Of a stretch of 64,000 nucleotides of DNA, positions 33,021 through 43,870 are shown piece after piece. The stretch comes from Aplectana chamaeleonis (taxonomy: Eukaryota > Nematoda > Chromadorea > Rhabditida > Cosmocercidae): positions 312,501 through 376,500 of the forward strand of contig JAPDOI010000425.1 in the NCBI GenBank assembly GCA_029168955.1, written 5' to 3'. The stretch's first letter is position 1. Every line of letters starts with the position of its first letter. Both the position numbers and the translations under genes were made by a program. The notes below the pieces were generated by a model that was not told where the DNA came from, did not search any database, and worked only from the letters and a program-made list of their open reading frames with translations.

Positions 33021-33465
33021 TTTGATATCCGAAGGCCATTCGATAGTTTGATTTGTATAGAAGGAATGTATTTCATCGCATTCCAGCTCTATGGGCTACC
33101 TCGCAAGTCATACAAATGGCTGGAAGTTCACAAACCATTATAATAAGATGCGTTAAAACTCGTAGTTGCCCAATCCCTCGAATTCGTGATCCTTTGTAGA
33201 GGCCACTGAAGGCCTGCTGGGCATATAGAAATGCATGCGGGGGCTGATGATTTCATGAAAAGAAAAGGGCTGGTAAGCACATTGCGGAACATTCATTTAT
33301 AAAACCCAAGCAGCTTCTTATGACGACACCAATTCAGATTTAATAACCACAGGCGCACGAGCGCGTGGTTCTCAAGTGTCAAAAAAAACAACCGTTGAAT
33401 AGTGCTCGAATAACCGCGTGGGAGGCATGAAAATCCAATAAAAGGTATTTGAAATGAACACTCAC
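33021..33465. other. Spacer; likely intron of the minus-strand gene
   Basis: No repeat was recognised. It follows, on the minus strand, the donor of the candidate exon at 33466-33705. Confidence 0.3.
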
Positions 33466-33705
33466 ATGTGCAATTTTAGCATCCAACATCCGGAAGAAAT
33501 CTGCTTGGCTTGCACTCTCGACCTCTCTGAAAACACGAGATTTTGAATTTTCTCTCATTTCCTCGGAACAATTCACCAAAAAATGGGGGAAAATATGCCA
33601 CACGACAGAACCAAACCCTGGGATAAGCATACCTGCTTCCATAACAGAGTGAGCTGCTAGTGGCTTTAGTCCCCACTTGGAAGCGTTGCGGTTAGCCACA
33701 TGCTG
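33466..33705 (-). CDS. Candidate internal exon, 80 codons
   Basis: On the minus strand an acceptor 'gcgattcag' precedes the exon and a strong donor 'GCACAT|GTGAGT' follows it. The 240 bases are a whole number of codons, open throughout. The product starts QHVANRNASKWGLKPLAAHS, has a moderately hydrophobic middle (AGMLIPGFGSVVWHIFPHFL) and an acidic/basic end (SASQADFFRMLDAKIAH). Composition and codon variety look like real protein. Family not recognised. Partner exons were not found with confidence; the upstream side is interrupted by repeats. Confidence 0.5.
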
Positions 33706-34216
33706 CTGAATCGCTCGTTGGGGTGATGCTCACGGATAAGACAGTGGGACCACCCTACGACTATCAGTGCGCCCTACAGCTTCGCACAGTTTACTCTTTT
33801 ACAGAACCAGGCGATACGTGAAAGGTGAGTATCAATTCATTGGCGCCACCTGACCCCTAGCACTTGTCAGCACACGCTCGCCACGCGCCGCACGCCATAG
33901 GAATATGTCATCCAAAGCGATACCACGAAGTCTATGAGCCTCCCTGTTCTGAGTGTTCCATGATACGATTCAAAGCAGTACGTAGAAGTCATTCCAATCA
34001 GGTATGAGAGAGAAAAAGAAACACGGAATAGAATCGGAAATATACAATCGAGGTTTGTTAAAGATCACAAATTCTTTAGTCTCAACTCAGGTTTTTCGAC
34101 TGCTCGAATTCCGATGGCTGTTTAGAATCCAATTTCCAATAAGTGAAATAATCGTCCAGTTTTTCGATTTCAGAGATTTAAATATGGCATACATCCGCAC
34201 GGTTCGAACTGATACT

Positions 34217-34310
34217 TTGCGTTGCTTGGTGCGCGTTAGCGCAAACTCGGTGCATGTATGCTATAATATGTGCGCACAGGGTTTGCGCTAACGCACAACA
34301 AGGAACACAA
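34217..34310. repeat. Hairpin family R, copy 1
   Basis: Near-perfect inverted repeat: 'gcgttagcgcaaactcggtg' pairs with 'gcgcacagggtttgcgctaa', around an AT-rich loop containing 'ctataata'. Homologous hairpins are at 44691-44787 and 50636-50725. It could be a tiny MITE or the template of a structured or small RNA. Confidence 0.7.
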
Positions 34311-34639
34311 AGAATCAGTACGATCCGTGAAGACTGCATTTGATTTTGACAGAGAAGCCAGCGTCCGTGCTCGTGTGGAACATGTCGGGTGTGATTGCGG
34401 ACAAGAAGAAGGGCTTCAATACTTCAATCACTAGATATTTAAGGAATTTCAAATTCCGATCGTTTCGCAATTTGATCGGCTAAAAATCAATAATGAACCA
34501 ATTGCGATTCCCGGATTAATCGTTGTGTGCGCATTGCAGGCTGGTGGACTGCTAGCAAACAGCGGGCAACCGCGGAAAAAACAATGCGGGCAGTTGGCAG
34601 GCGATTTACTAGTTTGGAAGTAGCTAAAACAGGCATAAA

Positions 34640-34705
34640 GCCTAGCTCGCTCGGATGAGTCCGGGCGGAGAAAGCAAAGGAGCGGTCGATCATGGCAGAA
34701 TACAT
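34640..34705 (+). repeat. Conserved ~55-nt dispersed motif, copy 1
   Basis: 'ataaagcctagctcgctcgg' followed by 'atgagtccgggcggagaaag' and 'aggagcggtcgatca' is shared with the reverse complement of 58080-58140. The 'ATGAGTCC...GGA-GAAA' part resembles half of a hammerhead ribozyme, but the required CUGA is CGGA here, so I do not call a ribozyme. Confidence 0.5.
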
Positions 34706-35881
34706 ACAACAATGAAAAGGACGTTTTTACATGATCAACCCGATTAACCTTACTTGAAACGGCTCAAAATGAGGGAGAGTAGGATATACATAATGATGAA
34801 ATTTTTTTTCATGATATTAAAAAGTATTTTGTCCCCATTTCACTTCGTGCACCACAGAGCAATTTTTCCGACTCCGTCTCGGAGCTCATTAGTGGAGCAG
34901 GTCGTTATGCCGGCGACAGAAGTGAAACGCGAGTAGAGCCGCACAACTGCAAGTTCAGTAGAAACATATAGAACTATTAGATTTCGAAACTCTCAAGATG
35001 ATTCACCTTATCATCATTTTGATTCGGAAAGCTTCGCAAGAGCTTGATCGAGTAAGATTGACAAATTTCTGTCTAAGAGTAATTCAAGGCCTTTTCGTCG
35101 ACTTTTGAAAAGAGTAGTGCAAAGCATAAATGTAAACTAGGGTCTGTCCGAATGAGACTGTCAGCCAAAGCGGTCGTCGTGCGTGTCAAGACAATTTTAG
35201 GACCGTTTAATCGATTATCAGGAAAAAGAGACGCATAGCGAACTCCTCAGTCAGCTCCTAACAGTCGGGAGAAGACTGGTCCGGAAAATGCCTTTGCGAC
35301 GGCTTCTTCCGACGCACACCGACCACGTGGGCGGACAGTCCGATTCGGATAGACTTTACGTGTGTGCCAGGGTAGACTCGTTTCCCAAGAGACAGCCTGT
35401 ATCCAAGCCGAAAAAACCTTTTCCAGGATCTAATGAATGTTTTCTTCGAATTAAGGTTCATACAAAATTTAGTCAAAATTATAAGTTCTTATAATGGGAT
35501 CTGCCGTTTTACTTGGCACTTCATGTGTCTCAAAATTTTTGCCGCAACAATGTAGATCCCTATCGGCTGGAACGATTCCCCGCGGCTTCATTATCTGCAC
35601 GTGGGGACGGGAAAGATCCTTTCTGTGGACTTTGTGCTCTATTTTGTAAACCCGATGATCAACAACTAAAAAATTGAAAAAAAATCAAACAATGCCCTTT
35701 TGAACAGACAATAGCATGGCCATGGAAGAATTCCAACTTCACGCTGAATTTCCAATGGAGAATGGGCCAAGAAACTTTTTCATCGACCCAAGAAGAGCAA
35801 ATGTTCTAATTTCTGCTGTTTGTTCGCTATCCTGCCGTTTATGGACAAAGTTGTCCGTTATATTCTTTGATGTAGAGTTGG

Positions 35882-35934
35882 AAGCTCGATCTTTTTATTG
35901 TCGGTGAGCTTTCGGCTAATAAAGCCGTCGTCAG
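35882..35934 (-). ncRNA. Hammerhead-ribozyme-like core 3' of the Penelope ORF
   Basis: On the minus strand CTGACGA is followed by a stem-loop (GGCT-TTATT-AGCC) and GAAA. Then GCTC pairs with GAGC 18 bases later and is followed by TT, which would be the cleavage dinucleotide. This order is C-U-G-A-N-G-A, stem II, G-A-A-A, stem III, U-H, a type I layout. Penelope-like elements are known to carry hammerhead motifs (Cervera and de la Peña). Stem I is poor, so the ribozyme may be degenerate. Confidence 0.45.
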
Positions 35935-36143
35935 ACCCTAAACATTTCTTTACAAAACGTGGTTGGCAAACAATACACAATACAATGACAATACGAACCA
36001 GGGTTCCCTTCGCGTTTGGTAGTGGTTGGCTGCGAAACTCCAAAGGCGCTAAAGGAGATGCTGATGTATGTTATAGCGAGGGAAACTTCGTAACTGCTCA
36101 CCCCACTCAGTTAAATGCACGTATAAAATAAGGGTGACTGCGG

Positions 36144-38100
36144 ATGCGCAGAAGGAATCGCGATAGGGCCTCATTGGATAAGCCTAAGAAGATCATGCAG
36201 CTCCTCTCTGGCATTGATTTCCGGTTGCAGCCGCCGTATTTCCCGCGCTTCCATCACTTTTCGCTCCAAGGGTTTCAGCAGATATCGATGGAGAACCACT
36301 ACATCGAAGTGAGGTGCGACTTCGTTACTGTGTCTCACATTGCGGTGTCTAGCGAAGCTGCTGTTTGGATAGGCAGCAGGATTTGCTAGGGCTCTTATAT
36401 GTTCGTCCAAGCAGAACTTCAACGGCCTCATGGTCTCACCCACGTACTTCTCTCCGCATGCCCGACAGGTGATCATGTATACCGTCCCACGTTAATCATA
36501 GATTTTCTTTGAGGTGCAGTAGCGACACGATTGTTCTTGACACAGGCTTTCATATGGCCTGGACGACGTGAGGAGATCGCGTAGGGTCGGCGGTGGGCGA
36601 AACACTATTCATATTGGCAGCATAGAGCGCTTGACAACATTGTCTACTTTTCTTGCTACCTTCTCGTTGACGTAACGCAGAGCCAATGTGATTCCATCTG
36701 CGGCTCTATGGGGGGTCCACGTTCTCGGGCTGTTTGTGGAATACCCGTTTTGATCCAGAATCATCTTTATCTTGGCATCCACGATAGGGTCTGAGAAGGT
36801 CCCGAGCTTCTCTTTCGTTTTCGGAAGGTTGCGTATGACGCTGGCCTTTATGAACATAGGGTGAGCACTTCTGGAGTGCAAAAGTATGTTAGAAGGAGCT
36901 TTTTTTTGTACCACAGGTGTTCTTTTTGTCCTCCTACTATTCGCACCTTCACGTTAAGGAATGGCAAGAAACCACTCACATCGGGAGTTTCTGAGGTGAA
37001 GTTTACGTTAGGATCTTGCGAATTCAATGCTTCCAACGTGCAGCTCAACTCTCTTTCACTTGTTCCGATTACAAAAACGTCATCTATGTAGCGCTTGAAG
37101 AAAAGAATTCCAGTTGTTAGAGATGACTTTTCGATATGGTCCAGGAAAATAATCGCCAGCAAAGGCGCTATGCGATTTCCCATTGCTAGGCCACGCTTTT
37201 GCTTGTAGATTTTGTTATCGAAGCAAAATATGTCGCATTCGAGTGCTGGCTCAAGGATAATCCTTATCTCCATATCAGAGAATCCCATCATCGACACGTA
37301 GCTACGATGTTCATACAAAAGCGTCAGAACAGCATTCACTGCTCCTGTATTGTTGACGTTTGTATATAAAGATGTCACATCGAAACTTGCGTAAACTGCA
37401 GACGATGGTACGGGACAGCTACGTAATGAAGCAAGAAAATCATCGACGTTTACGATATGTGCCCCCACGTATCGCAGTAGTGGAGACAGGAGCTGAACGA
37501 GCAGCCAGCTCAATCTATCTGACGGACCACCACAGGACGCGATGATACGTCGTGTCTTGATATCGTTGTACGTGAGGGTTGTACTATCAGCTGCCAATGA
37601 TATTTTATGCGTCTTCACAAGGTTGTAGAGTGTTGGCATGGAGAGGAGGAATCATTCAATCGCTTCGCTATCACAGCTCCCACACGAGTCTTAACTATTG
37701 ATGTGATTACTGCCTTCACTTTTCTGCATGCTGCATCGAATGCTGGTTGCGTGCTCCTTTCATATACAGTGGAATCTGAGAGAACGTGGTCACTGATAGT
37801 TTTATCCAGTGTTTGAGGCATAACCACGAAGGATCCACACTTATCTCCCACGGTAAACCTGAGGTTCTTCCTTGACTGCAGACATTTCTCCACTCCTCTT
37901 TGCTCAGCAGGACTAAGGTTTGATCGATAAGGATTAGACGCAGCATTTTGATAAATGTTTTGAACAGCATGCTCAAGGTTCTCTATTCTTGAATCTACAT
38001 CACGTGATGGTGGAGGTAGCTGTATATTGTAACCTTTGAACGGCATGGAGGCAACCATTGTCATATTTCTATCAAGCACAGTAGGTCCTCGGCACAACCT
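36144..38100 (-). pseudogene. Penelope-like retroelement, RT plus GIY-YIG endonuclease, frameshifted
   Basis: Pieces in order on the minus strand: 37615-38097, N-terminal region; 36848-37639, reverse transcriptase with LVKTHK, FDVTSLYTNV, KRGLAMGNRIAP and the catalytic YIDDVF; 36609-36914, thumb/linker (starts near VVQKK); 36171-36476, GIY-YIG domain beginning YMITCRACGEKYVGET. Frames change near 37630, 36905 and 36480, so the ORF is broken at least three times. RT of this type plus a C-terminal GIY-YIG nuclease defines Penelope-like elements; they copy RNA into a nicked chromosomal target. The 3' flank holds a hammerhead-like motif. A second terminal repeat was not found, so the 5' end is probably truncated near 38.1 kb. 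Confidence 0.9.
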
Positions 38101-38720
38101 CCAACGAAGGTGGTAGGCAAATTCGTGTATTCCACAAAGTGTTGCGTTGATAAGCGCATCATTAACTTCCGGTGTAACTGCGAATTAGGGGCCAAGATTC
38201 AATACTGCTGCCATATCGTCGTCAACCTGATTTGTTCCAATGGCCATGTGACGTTTGGGTGGGGTGGCATTCGGTCTGATGAAAGACAACGCTGAAGGTG
38301 GTGGTTGGCGGGCTCTGATTAGGCCCAGCTTCACTCCAAAATGTCGGCTCTGGTTTTGGCGCAGTCGGGAACATATTTGATGATTGCAACAACTCATGCT
38401 TCTCCACACGTCAGGCGGTAATACAAGTCGCAATTGGTCTCGTTTGACGTCGATGTTCCGAATACAATACCTCTTCTCGCGACGTTAACCGGCGATGCAT
38501 GCAGGGAGTAGTGCTGATTTGAGAGCAGTAGTTCTTGAATGGACATCGTGGTTACTCATAAATGGGAAGCGAATGAATCTATTGGCAATGAACGCAGGGA
38601 AAATGTGCTCGCGTTTGCATGTCAGTAGGAACTTAAGTGAAGCGTCATGCACTGCGGCTAGTTGATGATGGGCCACGTATTGCAATTCCTCAAAGTTGTC
38701 CGTTATTCAAGCGACATTAG
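38101..38720. other. Unassigned spacer
   Basis: Flanks the 5' side of the Penelope element and may include its untranslated leader. No gene was seen. Confidence 0.35.
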
Positions 38721-38935
38721 GCGCGTGTGGCCTAGAGGCAGTGGGCGCCGTCTTTGCTGTACACCGTCGAGTTTGATCCCCCACCCGGACCAGAAACCCC
38801 TCTTCCCCTAGTGGGCCTGTTGAATGGCATCAGATCAATCTACGGAAATGAAAACTGTGACTTGACAATCGGCTGGCCCCGCAAGTCAATGTATAGACCC
38901 TAAACACATTGAAGCCTCTATTGGTGTCCTTATCC
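38721..38935 (+). mobile_element. tRNA-derived SINE, copy 2
   Basis: The head 'gtgtggcctagaggcagtgg' acts as box A and 'gagtttgatcccccacc' as a degraded box B. The tail 'gacttgacaatcggctggcc ... gaagcctctattggt' matches copies 1 and 3. About 215 bp. Confidence 0.65.
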
Positions 38936-39105
38936 TCTACCTTATCTATCCCTAATTCAAGCTTTAAATTCGTTGATCCGCTAATTTCCGGAATACACTA
39001 CACGTTTGTCAGATGCTTTCAGTTCGGATCTAACAAACTTGCCTCTCTATCCTTTCAATTATAAAAATCATTAAAATTCTGCTCACCCGATAGGTTTCGA
39101 CACAG

Positions 39106-39235
39106 ACAGACTGTTCGGAGGGCATCCGTTCCTGAAAATATGTGTGGTATGCGAGATTCAATGATGAATGTGAACATGAGAATTGGATCACCATCAACAC
39201 ATGGTGCAATGGATCCTCCCGGATCCTCAAATTGA
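39106..39235 (+). CDS. Candidate terminal exon, ~43 codons
   Basis: It follows the acceptor 'gtttcgacacag' and stays open to TGA at 39233-39235. The C-terminal sequence includes RRASVPENMCGMRDSMMN and ends HGAMDPPGSSN. The Arg-Arg-X-Ser word is a typical kinase-A-type phosphosite, which is suggestive only. The Met/Asn/Pro-rich tail resembles cytoplasmic tails of channels or signalling proteins, but no family was assigned. A minus-strand frame overlaps and is considered the shadow. No upstream exon was identified. Confidence 0.35.
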
Positions 39236-39484
39236 ACTCATCAATCTTGTCCCAAGAATCAACAAGCCGACATTCATCTCACTCGAAATTAATTTAGAAT
39301 TCAATCCATTCATTTTCCCCACAACACCAATTCAATAAGCAGCGAAAATTTATTAAAACCTAGGGAAACTGCGAGCAATTCGGTTCCTAGTGATTATCCA
39401 CATTTTTTTTGTATTATGAAGAAATGACAAAATTTATCTGAGGACGCCCGTAAACAGCTATTATTTCTAATAATTTCTCAGTCA
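39236..39484. other. Possible 3' untranslated region, then spacer
   Basis: AT-rich, with no repeat recognised. Confidence 0.3.
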
Positions 39485-39705
39485 AGGGCGCGTGTAGGGC
39501 AATGGCAAGAGGCGCCACTATGGCGCACACGGTCGAGTGATCGATTCTCGCCCAAAGCCAACCACGCCTTCTATTCCTCAGGTGTCGATAAATTGGTACC
39601 AGACTTATCCGGAAGATAATAACACTGACTTGAACATCGGTTGGTCTCCGCCAGCAATTGCATAGACCCAATAAACATTCAAAAGTCTCTACGATTCTTA
39701 ATGAA
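39485..39705 (+). mobile_element. tRNA-derived SINE, copy 3
   Basis: The head 'gcgcgtgtagggcaatggca' and the tail 'gacttgaacatcggttggtc ... aaaagtctctacgatt' match copy 2, 550 bp upstream in the same orientation. The box B is disrupted. Confidence 0.65.
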
Positions 39706-40065
39706 AGTCGAATATGTGGCGCATCCCCAGACGAATTAATGTACGAAGAGAACTCCTTTCTTTTTCCACTTACTTTTAGAGCAGGATTAGTGTCCTAAAA
39801 ATCTGACTGTGGCTCCGAAAAGCTCCAAATTCTGGCTACAACAGTCATTTTTCCAGCGTGTTTCGTGACCCTCGTTACTAAGCGATGGCTGTATGTACTT
39901 TCGAAAGCATTTGAAATTTAACAAATGGCGTATACGACTCCGCAGTTACCGATCACTTGTCACAAAACGCAGAAAAAAATGTGGAAGTCTCATTGACCGC
40001 TCCCAGTTCTGCCATAAACTTCATACCTAGACTTCGAGGGGAACTGTTCTCTGAAAATTTTTTAA

Positions 40066-40676
40066 CCCATTTACCCATTCCACCGGTGGGACACGGGTTG
40101 ACTGTCACTTCGAACCACATGTCCCACCGGTGGACACGCTGTTCAAAAATCGATTTCTCCCCCACAAGAGAGTACTTTCGAACCTAGATATGATTAATGT
40201 ATTGATCTACCCAAGAATTGAGTAAAAAACTCAAGGTCTATCAGTAGGTCAAATGCAACAAGATATTGAGACTTTTTTAAAATCAGGTGGGCTGAAGCAG
40301 AGGGAAAACGGCTGTAGAGCAACTTTAAAAGCAACTAATGATTTCTTCTCCCTTCTATTGCTAGCTTATGAGTTTCTTAGCATAAACTTATCGTTTGAAA
40401 CTTCTTCACATTTCTGAAAGCGTTGCAGCTCAATTGACCCCGTTTTGCATTTGAATAATTGTTTCTCGATAACGAAAGCGTCTCGGAAGCTCAAACTCTG
40501 ACACTGTTTAATCCTCGTTGCTAGCTACAATATAGACACAAAATTGTAAAAGCAATTACCCGTGGGACGCGATTCAAGCCAGCGTGTCCAACCGGTGGGA
40601 CACGTTGTACGGTGACGCAATACTGCACGCGGTCCGAACGTGCAGAGACCCAAAATTAGACGTGATCGTGAATGGG
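40066..40676. mobile_element. piggyBac-type MITE, 611 bp
   Basis: TTAA at 40062-40065 and 40677-40680 flanks ends beginning CCCATTTAC and (reversed) CCCATTCAC. TTAA target plus CCC-initial termini is the classical piggyBac signature, which makes this assignment stronger than for the AGGC-ended families. Inside, the palindromic word 'gtcccaccggtgggac' or close variants appear three times. No transposase frame. Confidence 0.75.
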
Positions 40677-41635
40677 TTAAAGAAAGTTCAGTCACTTCAA
40701 TTCATTATGTGAAAATTAAAGACAATCTTCACGATGAAAAATTTCCCTAACTTTTCGCTGATACCAAAAGCTTTGTTCAAGTCCTCCTAGAAAGAATAGA
40801 CAGGAGAGAAGAAAGAAAATGGCTAGAAAGTGGGTGAAACTTGTATGGATCAGCGCACCCACCCCAGGCGAATCTCGGTCCTGAACCACACCGAACAAGA
40901 ATAGAAGCCGCCTGACAGTTCGGCTGATTCTCCCAACCTCCGGTCCTTTGCTGTTGCTCTCCTGGCGAGCTGGAGAAGCCCAGACAGCAACAGCAGTGGC
41001 CCGGAAAGTAACAGAAGCGGGACCGCAAAGTGAGAGAACAAGCCGAACTGTCAAGCGGCTCGGGGCTGAAAATCACCTGAGACAGAATCACCCCGCTCAC
41101 CTTGTGGAAAATATGCTCATTTAAATAAATTGTTGTCGAAGTTTTGAATACTCTTTATCTCAAATGATATCAACATTAAACATTGGCATTCAAACCTGCT
41201 TATTTTTCGAAAAATTACCGGTATAGTTAACTCAAAACAAAGTCACTTGCGTAAAAGTTTGAAATGCAATACAATTTTCGACGTTGAGGATTTCGAAATT
41301 CCAGTCTTCACCAAATACACGAAACACGCGTAATTGAATACTTCAACGGTTTTTTGAACACTTTCATTTTCTCCTGAAATTGACGGTTTTGTGTGGTCTT
41401 TTCACTATCATCCTCTTCATCGTAGACTGATCTGAGGGAAAATTGGAAACTAGATTACGGCTTTTCATCCTGAGCCCTGCCTCTGAATAGTTACCTAGAA
41501 AGAAGTATACAGCCCCATATTCGGATCTTTCCCTTCATCATTCCCAGCTGGTCTTCTCCCCCTACCCTCCAAAATTTTACTGGTAATGTTTCAGCCTGCA
41601 TTCCAATTGGAAATTTACTTCTTCTTTTTCTGCAG
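40677..41635. other. Spacer with one MITE end
   Basis: An A/B-type end 'agacaatcttcacgatgaaa' starts at 40720 right after TTAA, but no matching right end was seen. Minus-strand frames at 40716-41100 lie in this GC-rich repeat-like stretch and are not called. Bases 41100-41635 may be intron of the exon that follows. Confidence 0.4.
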
Positions 41636-41771
41636 TCTGCCTCCCGGCTGTCAGGATAATTTGGCGGCTCTCGGAAACGAAACGCGTTCAATAGCTCTAT
41701 TAGCCAACGAACAAAAGGAACTTCCAGCGCTGTGTAAGAAAGCCGCGCTATTAGAACAAAATGAAGCGTAA
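41636..41771 (+). CDS. Candidate terminal exon, ~44 codons, with poly(A) signal
   Basis: A strong acceptor ('ttctttttctgcag') is followed by a frame reading LPPGCQDNLAALGNETRS ... ELPALCKKAALLEQNEA and a TAA at 41769-41771. AATAAA lies 33 bases later (41804-41809). The exon starts in phase 1 (one leading base). The sequence has balanced composition and looks like genuine protein. No domain recognised and no upstream exon located. The minus-strand 122-codon frame over the same bases is considered the shadow. Confidence 0.5.
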
Positions 41772-42043
41772 AAATACATATGCCCTTCCAACTCACAATT
41801 ACCAATAAAAATCTATATTCTACTCGTTTGTAAAATTTCAAATCATAAAATGGCTCCACTGGACAGTGTAAAACAACAATTTAAGAATAGAAAACAACAA
41901 TACATTGATCTTTATCGAATATAAATGTTGAAAAATCATTCATAATTTCAAAATTTGATTTTTCTGGAAAACCGCAAAAATCAATTTTTCGGCAGCAAAA
42001 AATTCAGCTTTTTGGTCGTACAAACAAAACATTGACCCGTTAA
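41772..42043. other. 3' flank of the candidate exon
   Basis: Contains the AATAAA and AT-rich sequence up to a TTAA at 42040-42043. Confidence 0.35.
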
Positions 42044-43215
42044 TGGCACAGTCCAACATCAGAATCGTTTTTCTGTTTTTCTGCCTACCTCGAGAACGAT
42101 TCCTACGATGTCCCTTCAATCGTGAAAGACCTTCTAGGAACGAAGTTATGGCCCCTTGAAAATTGAGCTACGGGAGCATGGTGGACCGGTTGTCCAAGGC
42201 TGTAACTTAAAGGCAGGGTCCGGGTAGAATTTCGATTTTGAGATTTCCCGCTAAATCAGTGCTCTTGCTACAGGTAGTCCCAAGGAACATGCGAAAATTG
42301 CGTAAAAACCAGTCTTCTTCGAGTTATTCCAGCCACTTCCGTTAGCCGATGATCCAGAAAAGTGTTACCATCGTCCATATTTTAGCGGTTGTCCACGCAT
42401 TCTTCAAAAGTGCTGTGTAATTATCGGTCATTACAGCCATGATTATCATGCTGTGAATACCGTAATCCCTGACTTTGAGGCTGTTTTCTCCAAAACTAAT
42501 GACTCAGAGTTTGTGAAACGTTCAGACGATGTTCAGCTAAGCCGGCCCACTCTATTTAAAGGCACTGTTCGCGATAAACTTCATCCTCGAGTTTTCCATG
42601 ACAAACGCTTCTCGTGGCTCTCAGAAGCAGGACAGCGTCGAAAAAACGGGACGAAAAGCTACCCAGGAGCCGCAAAACGGCTTAGAAAAGTGGGCAAACC
42701 CACCATTAAAGGACAAGCCCCGCCTCTTCCCGCCCCTCGGCGTGAACAAAGGACCACTCGAAATCGTGAGTTCAGCGATGGTTTCCGATCAAAAGCCCCG
42801 TTCTTCCCTTCATTCTCAACTTCTTTCTTTACTCAGGTCAGCTGGCATACATTGGCTGCAAAAGACGGAAGTTACAAGCCTCGGACAACTCGTCCACCAT
42901 GCTTCTCTAGCTCAATTTTGAGGGACCGTAACTCCATTCCCATATGGTCTTGTACGATTCCAGAAGCATCATTGGAATCAGAATGGGACCGGTTTCAAGA
43001 TAGGCAAAAAACAGAAAAGCGATTTTTATCGCGAGCAGTGCCTTTAACCCAAATTTCGGTAGTGTCAAAATTTGACCGGAGCTTACCTTTAACAAAAGAC
43101 AAGGGAAGACGGCTAATCGGAGGAATTGAGAGTTCGCACTCGGCAGATGCTATCTGGGGAGGGTCTACTTCACAATTATGCGAAAATATCTGATTTCGCC
43201 CCTGTGCCTGTACAG
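42044..43215. mobile_element. Cluster of interrupted D and H MITEs
   Basis: A D-family left part (42044-42206, 'ggcacagtccaacatcagaa') stops at TTAA (42207-42210), where an AGGCAGGGTCC end begins. A second TTAA at 42556-42559 precedes the complete H element (42560-43043). D-family right-end sequence resumes at 43093-43215. The 246-codon frame at 42453-43193 crosses all these joints and is therefore not a gene. Confidence 0.6.
42560..43043. mobile_element. H-type MITE, 484 bp, with a D-like body
   Basis: The ends AGGCACTGTTCGCGATAAA and (reversed) AGGCACTGCTCGCGATAAA are flanked by TTAA (42556-42559 and 43044-43047). The body from about 42755 to 43010 matches the D family ('ccgttcttcccttcattctc', 'acaactcgtccaccatgctt'), but the termini do not. 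It is another mixed element like the one at 18539-19317. Confidence 0.65.
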
Positions 43216-43485
43216 CGGGTTGGATTGAGCCCTCCTCCAATAACAGAGCGGACACCAAATCTTGGAAAAGTCGTTCATCACCCAGAGCAATGCTTCTATT
43301 GGATAGATATGGACATTCAACACAAACTATAAGGTAGCCTTTGAATGAATGAAATCTCGTATATCGTATTAAGACTGGAAAACTGTTGAGCGATTCTTGC
43401 GGTGGCTAATTAATCAGATGTTCAACTGCCGTAACCTCAAACTAACCTAATGTTCGATAAATGTCGGTTAAATCCCCTATTCTCA
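43216..43485. other. Unassigned spacer
   Basis: Nothing recognised. Confidence 0.3.
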
Positions 43486-43870
43486 GGAACCAAGCGGATT
43501 TGGGTCGCGGCGCCGCGCAGCATCAGCCCTGGTTCTGGAGTCGTTTATACTTCGGCACCCAAGTGGCGCTGCACAATGCATTTCTGTGAGGGGTCGTTTA
43601 TACTTCCGCCGCCGAGCGGCGCGGCACAGTGCGTTTCTGTAAGGGATCGAATAGACTCCCGCCCCTGAAAGGCGCGGCAGCATGCAATGGAGGGAAATCG
43701 ATCGTGCAGCGCCGCATGATCGATACTTCTCCATTGCATGCTGCCGCGCCTTTCAGCGGCGGTAGTCTATTCGGCCCCTGATATTGACCACGAGGCGCGG
43801 CAGGACCGATTTTATAGGATTGCATGGTGCCGCGCTGCTTGGCAGCAGATGTATGAACGAAGCCTCACGT
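43486..43870. repeat. GC-rich palindromic minisatellite
   Basis: A ~62-bp unit ('gtcgtttatacttcggcacc'-type at 43542, again at 43605, diverged at 43664) runs toward a central palindrome: 'cgcggcagcatgcaatgga' at 43673 pairs with 'tccattgcatgctgccgcg' at 43731. Inverted, degraded units then follow. Overlapping frames on both strands (64-83 codons) are by-products. Confidence 0.65.

Larger units (their letters stand above)
33706..35881. other. Mostly unassigned, with two dispersed repeat motifs
   Basis: It contains hairpin R1 (34217-34310) and a 55-nt conserved repeat (34640-34705), listed separately. A plus-strand frame at 35716-35835 following 'ttttgaacag' (starting MAMEEFQLHAEFPMENG) could be an exon but overlaps the 3' side of the Penelope element. 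No other gene is supported. Confidence 0.35.

Noticed and set aside
34640..34705. Hammerhead ribozyme at the 55-nt dispersed motif
   Set aside because: The invariant CUGANGA core is not present (CGGATGA in one copy, AGGATGA in the other), and the second copy also lacks GAAA.
42453..43193. 246-codon plus-strand ORF
   Set aside because: Runs across the junctions of at least three MITE pieces, so continuity is accidental.
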